Below are positions 42,554 to 50,966 of a stretch of DNA of 50,966 nucleotides, piece after piece. Positions within the stretch are counted from its first letter, which is position 1. Each line of letters begins with the position of its first letter. The translations under genes and the position numbers were made by a program. The notes beneath the pieces were generated by a model that was given only the letters and a program-made list of their open reading frames with translations, made no database searches and was not told the origin of the DNA. This stretch comes from an uncultured Prevotella sp. (lineage in GTDB: Bacteria > Bacteroidota > Bacteroidia > Bacteroidales > Bacteroidaceae), in NCBI GenBank assembly GCA_900314995.1, contig OMXK01000021.1, forward strand, positions 1 to 50,966, read 5' to 3'.

Positions 42554-43747
42554 CTACTTCAGCAGATTCATGGTGTCGGTAGCAATCATCAGCTCCTCAT
42601 CTGTAGGAATGACAACCACCTTCACCTTGGAGTCGTCGGCGGAGATAACGGCTTCCTCGCCACGGACATTGTTCTTCGACTCATCGAACTTGATGCCGAG
42701 GAACTCCATGTTCTTGCAGACCTCAGAACGCATGCCAATCTGGTTCTCGCCGACACCGGCGGTGAACACCACGACATCGAGGCCACCCATGGCAGCAGCA
42801 TAGGCACCAATATATTTCTTAATGCGATAGAAATACATGTCCTGGGCCAGCTGTGCACGAGCATCACCCTTCTTAGCTGCATTCTCCACGTCGCGCATGT
42901 CACTAGAGCCGCCTGTCACGCCAGCCACACCACTCTTCTTGTTGAGCAGATTCGACATACCGTCGGCATCGAGGCCCAGTTTCTTCTCAATGAAAGTCAC
43001 TGCACCACCGTCGATATCGCCAGCACGGGTACCCATCATGAGACCCTCCAGCGGCGTAAGACCCATGGACGTATCGATACACTTGCCGTCGACCACTGCA
43101 GCGATAGAGCCACCGTTGCCCACATGGCAAGTTACCATCTTGGTGCCCTCTGCGGGAATGCCCAGGAACTCACAGGCACGGGCAGAGACATAACGGTGAG
43201 AAGTACCGTGGAAGCCATAGCGACGGATACCATACTTCTCATACAACTCGTAAGGAATGGCATACATAAAAGCCTTGGGAGGCATGGTCTGGTGGAAGGC
43301 AGTATCAAACACACCCACCTGAGGCAGACCAGGCATCAGCTCCTTCACGGCATTCACACCCTTCAGGTTTGCCGGGTTGTGCAGCGGTGCAAGGTCAGAG
43401 CACTCCTCGAAGGTCTTCAGCACCTCATCAGTGAGGATAACAGACTTATTGAACTTCTCACCGCCGTGCACCATACGATGGCCTACGGCATTGATCTCGT
43501 CAAGACTCTTGATAACACCAATTTCGGGATCAGTAAGCAGGGAGAAGATAAACTTCACGCCCTCGGTATGCTCGGGGATGTCGTGCATAATCTGCTTCTT
43601 TTCGCCATTGGCCAGCTTTACCTTTACGAAAGCGCCATCGAGGCCTACACGCTCGGCGCCACCACTGGTCATCACACTCTTGTCGTCCATGTTGTACAGA
43701 GCATACTTGATAGACGACGAGCCACAATTCAAAACAAGGATTTTCAT
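42554..43747 (-). CDS. ackA: Acetate kinase
   Basis: Reversible transfer of phosphate between acetyl phosphate and ADP, yielding ATP and acetate. A 397-residue ASKHA-fold enzyme: VLNCGSSSIKY at the N-terminus, GHRMVHGGEKF, FDTAFHQTMP, RRYGFHGTSHRYV, CHVGNGGSIAAVVDGKCIDTSMG, and VFTAGVGENQ near the C-terminus. The length is normal. It is 53 nt downstream of pta across a polypyrimidine tract, forming the standard acetogenic pair. Confidence 0.97.
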   Translation of the reverse strand: MKILVLNCGSSSIKYALYNMDDKSVMTSGGAERVGLDGAFVKVKLANGEKKQIMHDIPEHTEGVKFIFSLLTDPEIGVIKSLDEINAVGHRMVHGGEKFNKSVILTDEVLKTFEECSDLAPLHNPANLKGVNAVKELMPGLPQVGVFDTAFHQTMPPKAFMYAIPYELYEKYGIRRYGFHGTSHRYVSARACEFLGIPAEGTKMVTCHVGNGGSIAAVVDGKCIDTSMGLTPLEGLMMGTRAGDIDGGAVTFIEKKLGLDADGMSNLLNKKSGVAGVTGGSSDMRDVENAAKKGDARAQLAQDMYFYRIKKYIGAYAAAMGGLDVVVFTAGVGENQIGMRSEVCKNMEFLGIKFDESKNNVRGEEAVISADDSKVKVVVIPTDEELMIATDTMNLLK

Positions 43748-43800
43748 TGTCTTACTTTTATTTCCTTTTTACCTTTTTACTTTTTTACTTTTTTCCCTTT
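43748..43800 (-). repeat. Purine-rich pta-ackA spacer with GTAAAAA repeats
   Basis: Read on the minus strand the spacer is nearly all A and G, with AGTAAAAA/GGTAAAAA repeated four to five times. It provides several AAGG-like purine runs before ackA and is probably unstructured. It may enhance ribosome loading on ackA, which is inference. Confidence 0.6.
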
Positions 43801-44811
43801 TTACTTCTTAGCGTCCATTGCCTGACAAGATGTGATGGCAATCATATAATAGATATCATCGACAGAACAACCACGAGATAGGTCGTTAACAGGACGAGCA
43901 ATACCCTGGAGCACCGGACCGATAGCGATGGCATCACCCAGACGCTGCACCATCTTATAGCCGATGTTGCCTACCTCGAGGTTCGGGAACACGAGCACAT
44001 TAGCCTTACCTGCGATATCAGAACCAGGAGCCTTCTTGGCACCTACAGAGGGAACAAGAGCGGCATCAGCCTGAAGCTCACCATCAATTTTCAGCTCTGG
44101 AGCCATCTCCTTAGCCAGACGCGTAGCCTCAATCACCTTGTCGCAAACCTCGTGCTTGGCACTACCTTTGGTAGAGAAACTCAGCATAGCCACACGGGGA
44201 TCCTCGAAACCAGCCACAGCCTTAGCCATCTGAGCCGTGCAGACTGCAATCTGTGCAAGCTGATTAGCATCGGGCATCGGGGTTACAGCCACATCGGCTA
44301 CTACAAGCACACCATCCTCACCATACTGCTTCTGCTTGGAAATCAGTAGCAAGCCACCACTCACGCAAGTGATGCCAGGCTGGCATTTGATAATCTGAAG
44401 GGCAGGACGCAGGGTGTCACCTGTCGTAGAGAGTGCACCAGAGATCTGACCATCTGCACCCTCGGTCTTAATAATCATACAACCCAAATAGAGTGGGTTC
44501 TTAATCAGTTTACGAGCCTCCTCGATGGTCATTCCCTTAGATTTACGAATCTCTGCCAGCTTCTCTGCCAGTTCTTCGCTCTTGTCATAGTTCTCCGGGT
44601 CAATCAAGGTTGCCTTACCAATGTTCGTCAGACCTTTTTCCTTTGCCAAAGCCTCAACCTTAGCGGGGTTACCAATCAGGATGATGTCTGCGAGGTCATC
44701 ACCAAGTGCCTTATCGGCTGCACAAAGTGTACGCTCCTCCTCTGCCTCAGGGAGCACAATGCGCTGCTTGTTACTCTTAGCACGCGCTACAATTGAACTT
44801 AATAGATCCAT
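43801..44811 (-). CDS. pta: Phosphate acetyltransferase
   Basis: Converts acetyl-CoA and phosphate to acetyl phosphate, feeding AckA. A 336-residue protein equal to the catalytic PTA_PTB domain only, without the N-terminal DRTGG/P-loop regulatory part of the long form. Signatures: RIVLPEAEEERTLCAAD, GCMIIKTEGADGQISGALSTTGDTLRPALQIIK, MLSFSTKGSA, and LVFPNLEVGNIGYKMVQRLG. It is 39 nt downstream of cdaA with no clear promoter between, so cotranscription from folP-cdaA is possible. Confidence 0.96.
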   Translation of the reverse strand: MDLLSSIVARAKSNKQRIVLPEAEEERTLCAADKALGDDLADIILIGNPAKVEALAKEKGLTNIGKATLIDPENYDKSEELAEKLAEIRKSKGMTIEEARKLIKNPLYLGCMIIKTEGADGQISGALSTTGDTLRPALQIIKCQPGITCVSGGLLLISKQKQYGEDGVLVVADVAVTPMPDANQLAQIAVCTAQMAKAVAGFEDPRVAMLSFSTKGSAKHEVCDKVIEATRLAKEMAPELKIDGELQADAALVPSVGAKKAPGSDIAGKANVLVFPNLEVGNIGYKMVQRLGDAIAIGPVLQGIARPVNDLSRGCSVDDIYYMIAITSCQAMDAKK

Positions 44812-44850
44812 AACTTTGATTTGTTTTAAAATGTTATATATATGAATTCT

Positions 44851-45633
44851 TTATTGTTCTAATTCTTTGGTGAGGATACTCTCCAGTTCCTCGGCCGATA
44901 GACGCAGACGGAACTCGCCTTTAACAGCGACAGAGATACCACCCGTTTCCTCGGATACAACGATGGCCACAGCATCGCTCTCTTGCGATACGCCCATGGC
45001 AGCACGGTGTCGCAAACCCAACTCCTTTGGGATATCCATATCGTGACTCACGGGCAAGATACAGCCTGCTGCCTTGATGCGCTTCTTGGATATGATCATC
45101 GCACCATCGTGCAATGGTGAGTTCTTAAAGAAGATATTCTCTATCAGACGCTGATTGATGTTCGAGTCGATCTGATCGCCGGTCACAGCTATCTCGTCGA
45201 GTGGCATCGCACGCTCTATCACGATGAGCGCACCTACCTTGCCACGACTCATATTCATCGATGCCATCACAATAGGCATGATAATCTCCTTAAGTGCCTT
45301 CTTATCATCTTCGCCCACATCCCTTGATGTAAATAGTTTGGCAAATGCCCGCATACGACGGTGGGCACCTACGTTATAAAGGAACTTACGGATATCGTCC
45401 TGGAAAAGTACGATGAGCGCGATAACACCCACACTCACCAGCTTATCAAGTATCGAGCCAAGCAACTTCATCTCGACCACCTGCGACACGAACAGCCACG
45501 TAATCACAAACATCAGAATGCCTATGAACACGTTAAGCGAACGTGATTCGCGCATCAGCCTGTAGATGTAGTAAAGTATCATAGCTACAAGCAGGATGTC
45601 GATGAAGTCCTTTATGCCAAACTCGAAGAACAT
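44851..45633 (-). CDS. cdaA: Diadenylate cyclase CdaA
   Basis: A membrane-bound synthase of cyclic di-AMP from two ATP. 260 residues: three N-terminal transmembrane helices (about 10-80), then the DAC domain. Catalytic motifs are intact: SPLHDGAMII (DGA) and GLRHRAAMG (RHR). In Firmicutes cdaA is followed by ybbR and glmM; here it instead follows folP by 2 nt. No phosphodiesterase gene is in the window. Confidence 0.95.
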   Translation of the reverse strand: MFFEFGIKDFIDILLVAMILYYIYRLMRESRSLNVFIGILMFVITWLFVSQVVEMKLLGSILDKLVSVGVIALIVLFQDDIRKFLYNVGAHRRMRAFAKLFTSRDVGEDDKKALKEIIMPIVMASMNMSRGKVGALIVIERAMPLDEIAVTGDQIDSNINQRLIENIFFKNSPLHDGAMIISKKRIKAAGCILPVSHDMDIPKELGLRHRAAMGVSQESDAVAIVVSEETGGISVAVKGEFRLRLSAEELESILTKELEQ

Positions 45634-45635
45634 GT

Positions 45636-46436
45636 TTATTTTGCGATTTGACTATTTAACGATTGCACCATTTTTACGCATTCTACGGCCTGACGTACAT
45701 CGTGCACTCGGAGGATGTGAGCCCCCTTCATGAGCGAGATGGTGTTAAGCACCGTAGTACCATTGAGCGACTCCATAGGCGTAGTACCCAAGAGTTTAAA
45801 AATCATCGACTTACGCGAGATGCCTACCAACAGGGGCAGTTCCATCACGTGCAGACGCTCCATCTGGTTCATAATCTCGTAATTCTGCTCCAGCGTCTTA
45901 CCGAAACCAAAACCAGGATCAAGAATGATATCGCAAGCACCACAATCACGCAACTGCTGTACCTGACGGGCAAACGACATCAGCATGCTTTTCAGCGTGG
46001 GCTGCTGCGACATTAATATATAAGGTACGCGTAAGCGCGACACTAACCGGTACATGGTCTCGTTGCCTTCGCTCACATCGTTAATGATATCTGCACCAAA
46101 CTCCTCAACCGTCATATGGGCCACATCGGGACGGAACGTATCTACCGAAATAATGGCATCGGGCAACTCACGACGGATAATCTTCAAGCCAAAACGCAGG
46201 CGCTCCATCTCCTCGGCCTCCGACACCTCGGTGCCACCAGGACGGGTAGAATAGCCACCCACGTCAATCATGCTGGCACCTTCGTCGATAATCTGATGAC
46301 AACGCTGCACAATTTCAGCCTCAGTCTGCACTCGGCTCCCTGCATAAAAAGAGTCGGGCGTAACGTTCAGGATTCCCATCACCTGCGGGGTGCTGAGATC
46401 CACTAATTTGCCTCGAATTTGAATCGTTTCGTTCAT
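45636..46436 (-). CDS. folP: Dihydropteroate synthase
   Basis: Condenses p-aminobenzoate with hydroxymethyl-dihydropterin diphosphate in folate synthesis. 266 residues: VMGILNVTPDSFYAGSR (pterin-binding signature), GASMIDVGGYSTRPGG, ISVDTFRPDVA, DIINDVSEGN, DIILDPGFGFGKT and VGISRKSMI. The open frame reaches 46457, but the -7 element TATCTTTG (46445-46452, minus) lies between that ATG and 46436, so 46436 is the start. This leaves a very short mRNA leader. It is coupled to cdaA (2-nt gap). Confidence 0.94.
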   Translation of the reverse strand: MNETIQIRGKLVDLSTPQVMGILNVTPDSFYAGSRVQTEAEIVQRCHQIIDEGASMIDVGGYSTRPGGTEVSEAEEMERLRFGLKIIRRELPDAIISVDTFRPDVAHMTVEEFGADIINDVSEGNETMYRLVSRLRVPYILMSQQPTLKSMLMSFARQVQQLRDCGACDIILDPGFGFGKTLEQNYEIMNQMERLHVMELPLLVGISRKSMIFKLLGTTPMESLNGTTVLNTISLMKGAHILRVHDVRQAVECVKMVQSLNSQIAK

Positions 46437-46444
46437 ATCGCCCA

Positions 46445-46503
46445 CAAAGATACACATTTTTTTTGGATTAAGAATCCTGAATTAAGAATTTTCACTATCT
46501 TTG
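46445..46503. promoter_or_regulatory. Divergent folP / murF promoter region
   Basis: TATCTTTG on the minus strand (46445-46452) for folP and TATCTTTG on the plus strand (46496-46503) for murF, 43 nt apart. Neither has a clear TTTG at 19-20 nt. Confidence 0.65.
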
Positions 46504-46523
46504 CACCAAAAATAACGAAGTTT

Positions 46524-47882
46524 ATGGATATTAAGGAACTATACAAGCTGTATGAGCAGCATCCGTGCATCACAACCGATAGTCGTGACTGCCCCGAAGG
46601 AAGCATCTTTCTGGCACTGAAAGGTGAGTCGTTTAATGGTAATAAGTTCGCCTTGCAGGCACTCGAAAAAGGCTGTGCTTATGCCATCGTAGATGAAGCA
46701 AGTGTTCTAGATAACCTAGACCCTCTAGATAGTCTAGCTAAGCGAATCATCCTAGTTGATGATGCGCTGCAGACTTTCAAGGACCTGGCCCGCGAGCATC
46801 GCCGCCAGTTCGATATCCCCGTAATCGGTATCACAGGCACCAACGGCAAGACCACCACCAAGGAGCTTATTGCCGCTGTGCTCTCACAGAAATACAATGT
46901 GCTCTACACCCAGGGCAACTTTAACAATGATGTAGGTGTACCCAAGACGCTGTTCCGTTTGAACAAGGAGCACGAGATAGCCGTGATTGAGATGGGTGCC
47001 AGTCACCCTGGCGACATCAAGACACTGGCTGAGACCGCTGAACCTACTTGCGGACTGATTACCAACGTTGGTCGTGCCCACTTGCAGGGCTTCGGCTCGT
47101 TCGAAGGTGTAATTAAAACCAAATGCGAACTTTACGATTTCCTGCGCAGCAGGAAAGACAGTCTTATCTTCATCAATGCCGACAACGAGCATCTCATCGA
47201 CCAGATTGGTGAAGAAGAAGAGATATGGCTCTCGCCCTATTCTACCGACCCTGAGAAGCAATACAATTGTATCAGTGGTGAGATTATCGCCTGCGATCCG
47301 TTCCTGAAGTTCCGTTGGCGTGAGCCGCTGATGGTTCTTGAAGAGGAAGGCCGCAGCACAAAGTGGCACAAGGTACAGACACAGTTGATTGGTTCCTATA
47401 ACATCGACAATCTGTTGGCTGCTATTGCTGTAGGTATCAATTTCGGTGTTGAACGGAAGAAAATCTGTGAAGCACTCGAGAAATATGTGCCATCAAACAA
47501 CCGTTCACAAATGACCGTAACGGCAAAAAACCACCTTGTCGTTGATGCTTATAATGCTAATCCTTCATCGATGCAGGCTGCCCTTGAGAATTTCTCGCTG
47601 ATGCAGGCAGACCATAAGATGGCTATCCTGGGACAGATGGGAGAACTGGGAGCCGACAGTGACAAGGAACACCGTCAGCTCGTCAGTTATCTTGAGGCTG
47701 CCGGCTTTGATGAAGTATGGCTCGTGGGGGACAATTTCCGTGACATTCCCTGCTCTTTCCGAAAATTCCATGATACAGAGGAAGTGAAAGCTGCCATCAA
47801 GGAACATTGTCCAGAAGGGTTCTATATCCTCATCAAAGGCAGCAACAGCAACAAACTGTTCCAACTGCCTGAACTGCTGTAA
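46524..47882 (+). CDS. murF: UDP-N-acetylmuramoyl-tripeptide--D-alanyl-D-alanine ligase
   Basis: Adds the D-Ala-D-Ala made by Ddl to the UDP-MurNAc-tripeptide. A 452-residue Mur ligase: N-terminal ITTDSRDCPEGSIFLALKGE (substrate domain), ATP P-loop GITGTNGKTTTKELI, IEMGASHPGDI, ITNVGRAHLQGFGS, and C-terminal VVDAYNANPSSMQAAL. The start at 46524 follows the -7 element by 20 nt; the frame-open extension to 46419 is upstream of the promoter. It leads a three-gene unit with two lipoproteins. Confidence 0.96.
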   Translation: MDIKELYKLYEQHPCITTDSRDCPEGSIFLALKGESFNGNKFALQALEKGCAYAIVDEASVLDNLDPLDSLAKRIILVDDALQTFKDLAREHRRQFDIPVIGITGTNGKTTTKELIAAVLSQKYNVLYTQGNFNNDVGVPKTLFRLNKEHEIAVIEMGASHPGDIKTLAETAEPTCGLITNVGRAHLQGFGSFEGVIKTKCELYDFLRSRKDSLIFINADNEHLIDQIGEEEEIWLSPYSTDPEKQYNCISGEIIACDPFLKFRWREPLMVLEEEGRSTKWHKVQTQLIGSYNIDNLLAAIAVGINFGVERKKICEALEKYVPSNNRSQMTVTAKNHLVVDAYNANPSSMQAALENFSLMQADHKMAILGQMGELGADSDKEHRQLVSYLEAAGFDEVWLVGDNFRDIPCSFRKFHDTEEVKAAIKEHCPEGFYILIKGSNSNKLFQLPELL

Positions 47883-47884
47883 GA

Positions 47885-48751
47885 ATGAGAGAGAGAGCCT
47901 TATGGATTTGTTTTCTGCTCTGCCTGTTGACCATCAGCTGTCAGGAGCAGGAAATGCGAGAACAGGGAAATGCCGTATATTACTGGCGCACAGACCTGAG
48001 ATTCGACTCTACGGAGATGGCATTTCTGAAACAGTATCATATCACTAAAGTGTACTGCCGCTATTTCGATGTCGTAATTGACTCCACAAGAAGTCTGGAT
48101 CCCATGCCGAATGCGACCATCTCCTTCTCTGATACACTGCCAAAGGGTATTGAGATGATCCCAACAATCTACATCACGGAGAACTGTATGCATCAGCAAC
48201 ATCAAGGACTAGCCGAGAAAGTAGTAAAACGCATAAGGCAGATGAACGAGACCAACGACATCATGGATGTCAAGGAGATACAAATCGATTGCGATTATAC
48301 CATCAACAGCCTGCCTGTCTATTACCAGTTCCTGAAAGAGGTCAAGGAAGCTTGGGGACACCAGCTCTCCACCACCATCCGACTGCACCAGCTCTCAATG
48401 AAGGCACCGCCAGTGGACTATGGTGTACTGATGCTCTATAATACAGGCGACCCCAGGAAATGGATGGAGCGTAACCCCATCCTTGACATTCACGACGTTT
48501 CACCTTATCTGAAATCCCTCGACAACTACCCCCTGCCACTGGCAGCAGCCTACCCGGTATTCAGCTGGCTTCGCATCATCAACGGCGTACATATCGAACA
48601 CAAGGTTGAAGCCGAGGAGATTCTAAAAGTAAAACAGGCCGTGGAGCAAAGGCGTGAAGGATTAAAACGCAGCATCATCACCTATCATTTGGACAAAACA
48701 AACATTAACAGATATAAACCAGAAACCTATGAAGAGATTTATCATCACTAA
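47885..48751 (+). CDS. Uncharacterised lipoprotein, possible TIM-barrel fold
   Basis: A 288-residue protein with a signal and lipobox LTISC (Cys19). Visible pieces suggest an alternating beta/alpha barrel as in glycoside-hydrolase-like proteins: AVYYWRTDLRFDS, ITKVYCRYFDVVID, MIPTIYITENC, VKEIQIDCDYT, LSTTIRLHQL and VDYGVLMLYNTGD. I do not recognise a named family with confidence and see no definite catalytic pair. It starts 2 nt after murF and overlaps the next gene by 23 nt, so the two lipoproteins are very likely coupled. Confidence 0.75.
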   Translation: MRERALWICFLLCLLTISCQEQEMREQGNAVYYWRTDLRFDSTEMAFLKQYHITKVYCRYFDVVIDSTRSLDPMPNATISFSDTLPKGIEMIPTIYITENCMHQQHQGLAEKVVKRIRQMNETNDIMDVKEIQIDCDYTINSLPVYYQFLKEVKEAWGHQLSTTIRLHQLSMKAPPVDYGVLMLYNTGDPRKWMERNPILDIHDVSPYLKSLDNYPLPLAAAYPVFSWLRIINGVHIEHKVEAEEILKVKQAVEQRREGLKRSIITYHLDKTNINRYKPETYEEIYHH

Positions 48752-50774
48752 TCTGCTGGCCATGATGGTCTTGCCCATGCTGGCCTGTGCCGGAGGATGG
48801 ACAACCAACTACTACTTGTTCAGCGTCTATCAAAAAAATGATTTCAGCGACCGTATGGACGACATCACCAGAAAGAACTGGAAGACCTATCTCGGGATAG
48901 GTGACGATGAGTATTTCTGGTTCCAGGCAGATGAAATCATCAAAGCGGCCCAAGCTAAAAACGATGCGCTGATGGTGAGCTACGTGCAGAACCTAGACAA
49001 ATACCTCGACTGTGCCCGCGAAGTGTCATACGAGGTATGGGACTATCCGACGAAGGAGAAACTTGCCGAGCGTAACAAGATGCTACAAGCCATCCGCACC
49101 TATGCACAGAGTAAACTGAAGACCCGTCTGCGCTCTCAGCATGCCCTGCTCTTCATGCGCTGCAACATGCTGCTGAAAAGACATCAGGAGAATGTTGACT
49201 TTTGGGAGCAGACCGCCAGCCAATACATCGAGACTGTCTACAAGGACATGATGAAGAACATCTATGCTGGTGCATTATATAAGACAGGCCAGGAAGCCAA
49301 GGCTGGAGAATTGTTTGCCGAGATGGGCGACTACAATAGTCTGATGACCCTGTACTACCTGAAACGCTCGTATGCCGCCATCCATGAGGAATACATGAAG
49401 AATCCAAATGCAAAAGTACTGCCTTTCCTGCTGCAGGACTTTGTGAACAATGCCCAGGAGGCCGACGATGCGACAAATCCCAATGCCGAAGGAATCGGCG
49501 GCAAGCTCTTCATACGCGACATTTCCAAGAAGGAGGCTACACAGATGCTTCACTTTTGCGAACAGGTCGTTAAGGAAGGAAAGACCGAGACACCTATCCT
49601 CTGGCAGAGCGCCAAGGCTTGGTTGGAATACATGTACGGCAACAAGAAACAGGCTTATTCCGATATTCAGGAGGCAGTCAAGATGAATGATGGCACGGAA
49701 CGTATGCAGGACAATGCCCGTATTCTCAACCTCTATATCTCACTAGCGGAAGCTCCAGAGAGTCAGGAGTATGACAATTGGCTGGCGAAAGAACTGGAAT
49801 GGCTGTCGCAGAAAGAGAAGGAGAACGAACACGAATGGCATTATGGCAATGCACACACCCGTATTACCCACCAGGTACTTGTGAAGCGCTACGAAAGCCA
49901 TCCCGAAAGGGCTATTGCCTTGCTTCGGGAAGGAAACAGTTGGAAATACGACGCATGTATCGACACCATGAAGGTGGAAAAACTGGAGAAGTACTTCCTC
50001 TATACCCTCAAGACCCCTCAAACAGATCTTGACAAATATCTGAAAACACACCTGACAAAAGAGGCGTATGCCCTTGAAGACTTGATCGGTACAAAATATA
50101 TGCGTCTGTGCCAATGGGATAAAGCTATCATGTGGCTGAAAGACATCCCTGAATCTTATTACAACAAGAAGGGCTATGCCGTCTATGCAGCTAACCGCAG
50201 GTACGATATCGGTCCTTGGATTAAGCGCCAGTGGCTGAAGGGCGAGACAACTTACAGCGACAGAGAGTGGAGGATTGGTGCCAATCCGAAACTTGCCTTC
50301 TCCAAAGATATGCAGAAGAAGGAAGGCGAGTTGAACATCCTGTCTGGTGAAGAGCTGAAGAAACAATATTACGAACTGGCTGTACGCTATGCCCAAGCCA
50401 GCTTTACGGGTGATTGCTGGTTCCTGATGCATGACGGCAAGAGTGTGATGGATACTGTTCGTGTCAACGAAGTAGACCTTGCAGCCAAAGCTGCCTCATA
50501 TCTTCAGAAAGCAGGTGACCCGAAGGATTTCCTGCTGAAAGAGAAAGTGATGTTTGCCAAAGCCTACGTCTATATGAATGATTCACCCTGGTACGACAGT
50601 GTGTGGAACGATGAGACCTATGAGTACGACCACAAACCAAATCCACAGAGTGCACAGTATAAGTCGTTCGCAGCTTTTGCAGACTTCGCAAAACAACATA
50701 ATTCAGAGTTGAGCAGTTATGTCACCCGCTGCGATGAATATGCCACATTCCTAAAGGCATACGCCAAACGATAG
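48729..50774 (+). CDS. Uncharacterised large lipoprotein, helical-repeat type
   Basis: A 681-residue exported protein with a signal ending MLAC (Cys20). The mature part is almost wholly helical with tetratricopeptide-like spacing (for example AGALYKTGQEAKAGELFAEMGD, and LCQWDKAIMWLKDIPESYYNKKGY with the W/Y pattern of TPR helices). The C-terminal part mentions no enzyme motif I know. Its start overlaps the preceding lipoprotein gene by 23 nt. Likely a periplasmic or surface scaffold working with that partner; function unknown. A clear terminator follows. Confidence 0.78.
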   Translation: MKRFIITNLLAMMVLPMLACAGGWTTNYYLFSVYQKNDFSDRMDDITRKNWKTYLGIGDDEYFWFQADEIIKAAQAKNDALMVSYVQNLDKYLDCAREVSYEVWDYPTKEKLAERNKMLQAIRTYAQSKLKTRLRSQHALLFMRCNMLLKRHQENVDFWEQTASQYIETVYKDMMKNIYAGALYKTGQEAKAGELFAEMGDYNSLMTLYYLKRSYAAIHEEYMKNPNAKVLPFLLQDFVNNAQEADDATNPNAEGIGGKLFIRDISKKEATQMLHFCEQVVKEGKTETPILWQSAKAWLEYMYGNKKQAYSDIQEAVKMNDGTERMQDNARILNLYISLAEAPESQEYDNWLAKELEWLSQKEKENEHEWHYGNAHTRITHQVLVKRYESHPERAIALLREGNSWKYDACIDTMKVEKLEKYFLYTLKTPQTDLDKYLKTHLTKEAYALEDLIGTKYMRLCQWDKAIMWLKDIPESYYNKKGYAVYAANRRYDIGPWIKRQWLKGETTYSDREWRIGANPKLAFSKDMQKKEGELNILSGEELKKQYYELAVRYAQASFTGDCWFLMHDGKSVMDTVRVNEVDLAAKAASYLQKAGDPKDFLLKEKVMFAKAYVYMNDSPWYDSVWNDETYEYDHKPNPQSAQYKSFAAFADFAKQHNSELSSYVTRCDEYATFLKAYAKR

Positions 50775-50779
50775 AACGA

Positions 50780-50806
50780 AATGAGGGGCATTTTACCCCT
50801 CATTTT
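50780..50806 (+). terminator. Intrinsic terminator of the murF-lipoprotein unit
   Basis: AATGAGGGG (50780-50788) pairs with CCCCTCATT (50796-50804), followed by TT within CATTTTG. Confidence 0.8.
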
Positions 50807-50849
50807 GAAAATTTATCGCATTTCATGCACGTATTTCAAAAAAATGCAC

Positions 50850-50857
50850 TACCTTTG
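50850..50857 (+). promoter_or_regulatory. Promoter -7 element of tRNA-Pro
   Basis: TACCTTTG 13 nt upstream of the tRNA; no TTTG at the expected -33 distance. Confidence 0.6.
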
Positions 50858-50869
50858 CACCCGCAAAAT

Positions 50870-50942
50870 CGGGATGTAGCGCAGTTGGTAGCGCACTACG
50901 TTCGGGACGTAGGGGTCGGGCGTTCGAGTCGCCTCATCCCGA
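50870..50942 (+). tRNA. tRNA-Pro (anticodon CGG)
   Basis: A complete cloverleaf: acceptor CGGGATG/CATCCCG, D stem GCGC/GCGC, anticodon stem CTACG/CGTAG with loop TTCGGGA (anticodon CGG, 50903-50905), and T arm GGGCG TTCGAGT CGCCT. The CCA end is not encoded. An inverted repeat GACAAC/GTTGTC (50941-50957) follows directly and may be part of a terminator cut by the window edge. Confidence 0.95.
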
Positions 50943-50966
50943 CAACGCAAGGTTGTCAATCGCAGG

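Noticed and set aside
50941-50957. Attachment site at the tRNA-Pro 3' end
   Set aside because: Only a short inverted repeat is visible and the window ends there; no repeat of the tRNA 3' end exists elsewhere in the window.

Overview
The window looks like a chromosomal segment of a Bacteroidales bacterium, most like Prevotellaceae. Three things support this: many promoters of the Bacteroidetes type (TTTG, 19-20 nt, TAnnTTTG), families such as DUF4923, NigD-like and VirE/BT4734 proteins, and an arginine pathway built on the N-succinyl/N-acetyl-ornithine carbamoyltransferase type. The taxon is inferred from gene content, not from a search.

Layout. The 5' end of a 16S rRNA gene leaves to the left (1-98, minus) behind a consensus rrn promoter. 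From 570 to 8768 (plus) come a DUF4923 lipoprotein, argR, a GNAT acyltransferase, argG and argC, then a 475-nt repeat-rich gap, argD, proC and pruA. From 8835 to 16494 (plus) a tight gene string holds an XRE-cupin regulator, an acyl-CoA synthetase, yraN, proB, proA, a TPR histidine kinase and argF'. So the proline route (proB, proA, proC) and half of the arginine route (acyltransferase, argC, argD, argF', argG, argR) lie together. argB, argH and a deacylase are not in the window.

From 16533 to 19955 (minus) a DUF3089 hydrolase and a GH31 glycosidase form a unit. A PLP lyase lies at 20066-21097 (plus). A minus-strand operon (25685 to 21107) encodes a PASTA protein, an RluD-like pseudouridine synthase, Ddl, an acyltransferase and a NigD-like lipoprotein. 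It is followed by rpmH (minus) and by efp, a glycosyltransferase and radC (plus). A small transcription unit that could be an sRNA follows radC.

From 28701 to 34250 (minus) an AT-richer accessory stretch holds an SDR/MaoC pair, a secreted metallophosphoesterase and a CotH-like lipoprotein. The last two have long, strongly structured leaders. The plus-strand trio sufT-like, lpxH and kdgK (34378-36543) interrupts the CotH genes; two more CotH paralogues follow (36528-39958, minus), one of which has lost conserved kinase motifs.

The most unusual locus is 40124-42439. A single VirE/BT4734-type SF3 ATPase gene has six tandem 22-bp iteron-like repeats in its leader and is bracketed by TGCCACC inverted-repeat modules. 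Diverged copies of the same 22-bp unit occur, with no such gene nearby, in the argC-argD gap 35 kb away. The right end carries folP-cdaA-pta-ackA (minus), murF followed by two uncharacterised lipoproteins (plus), and a tRNA-Pro(CGG).
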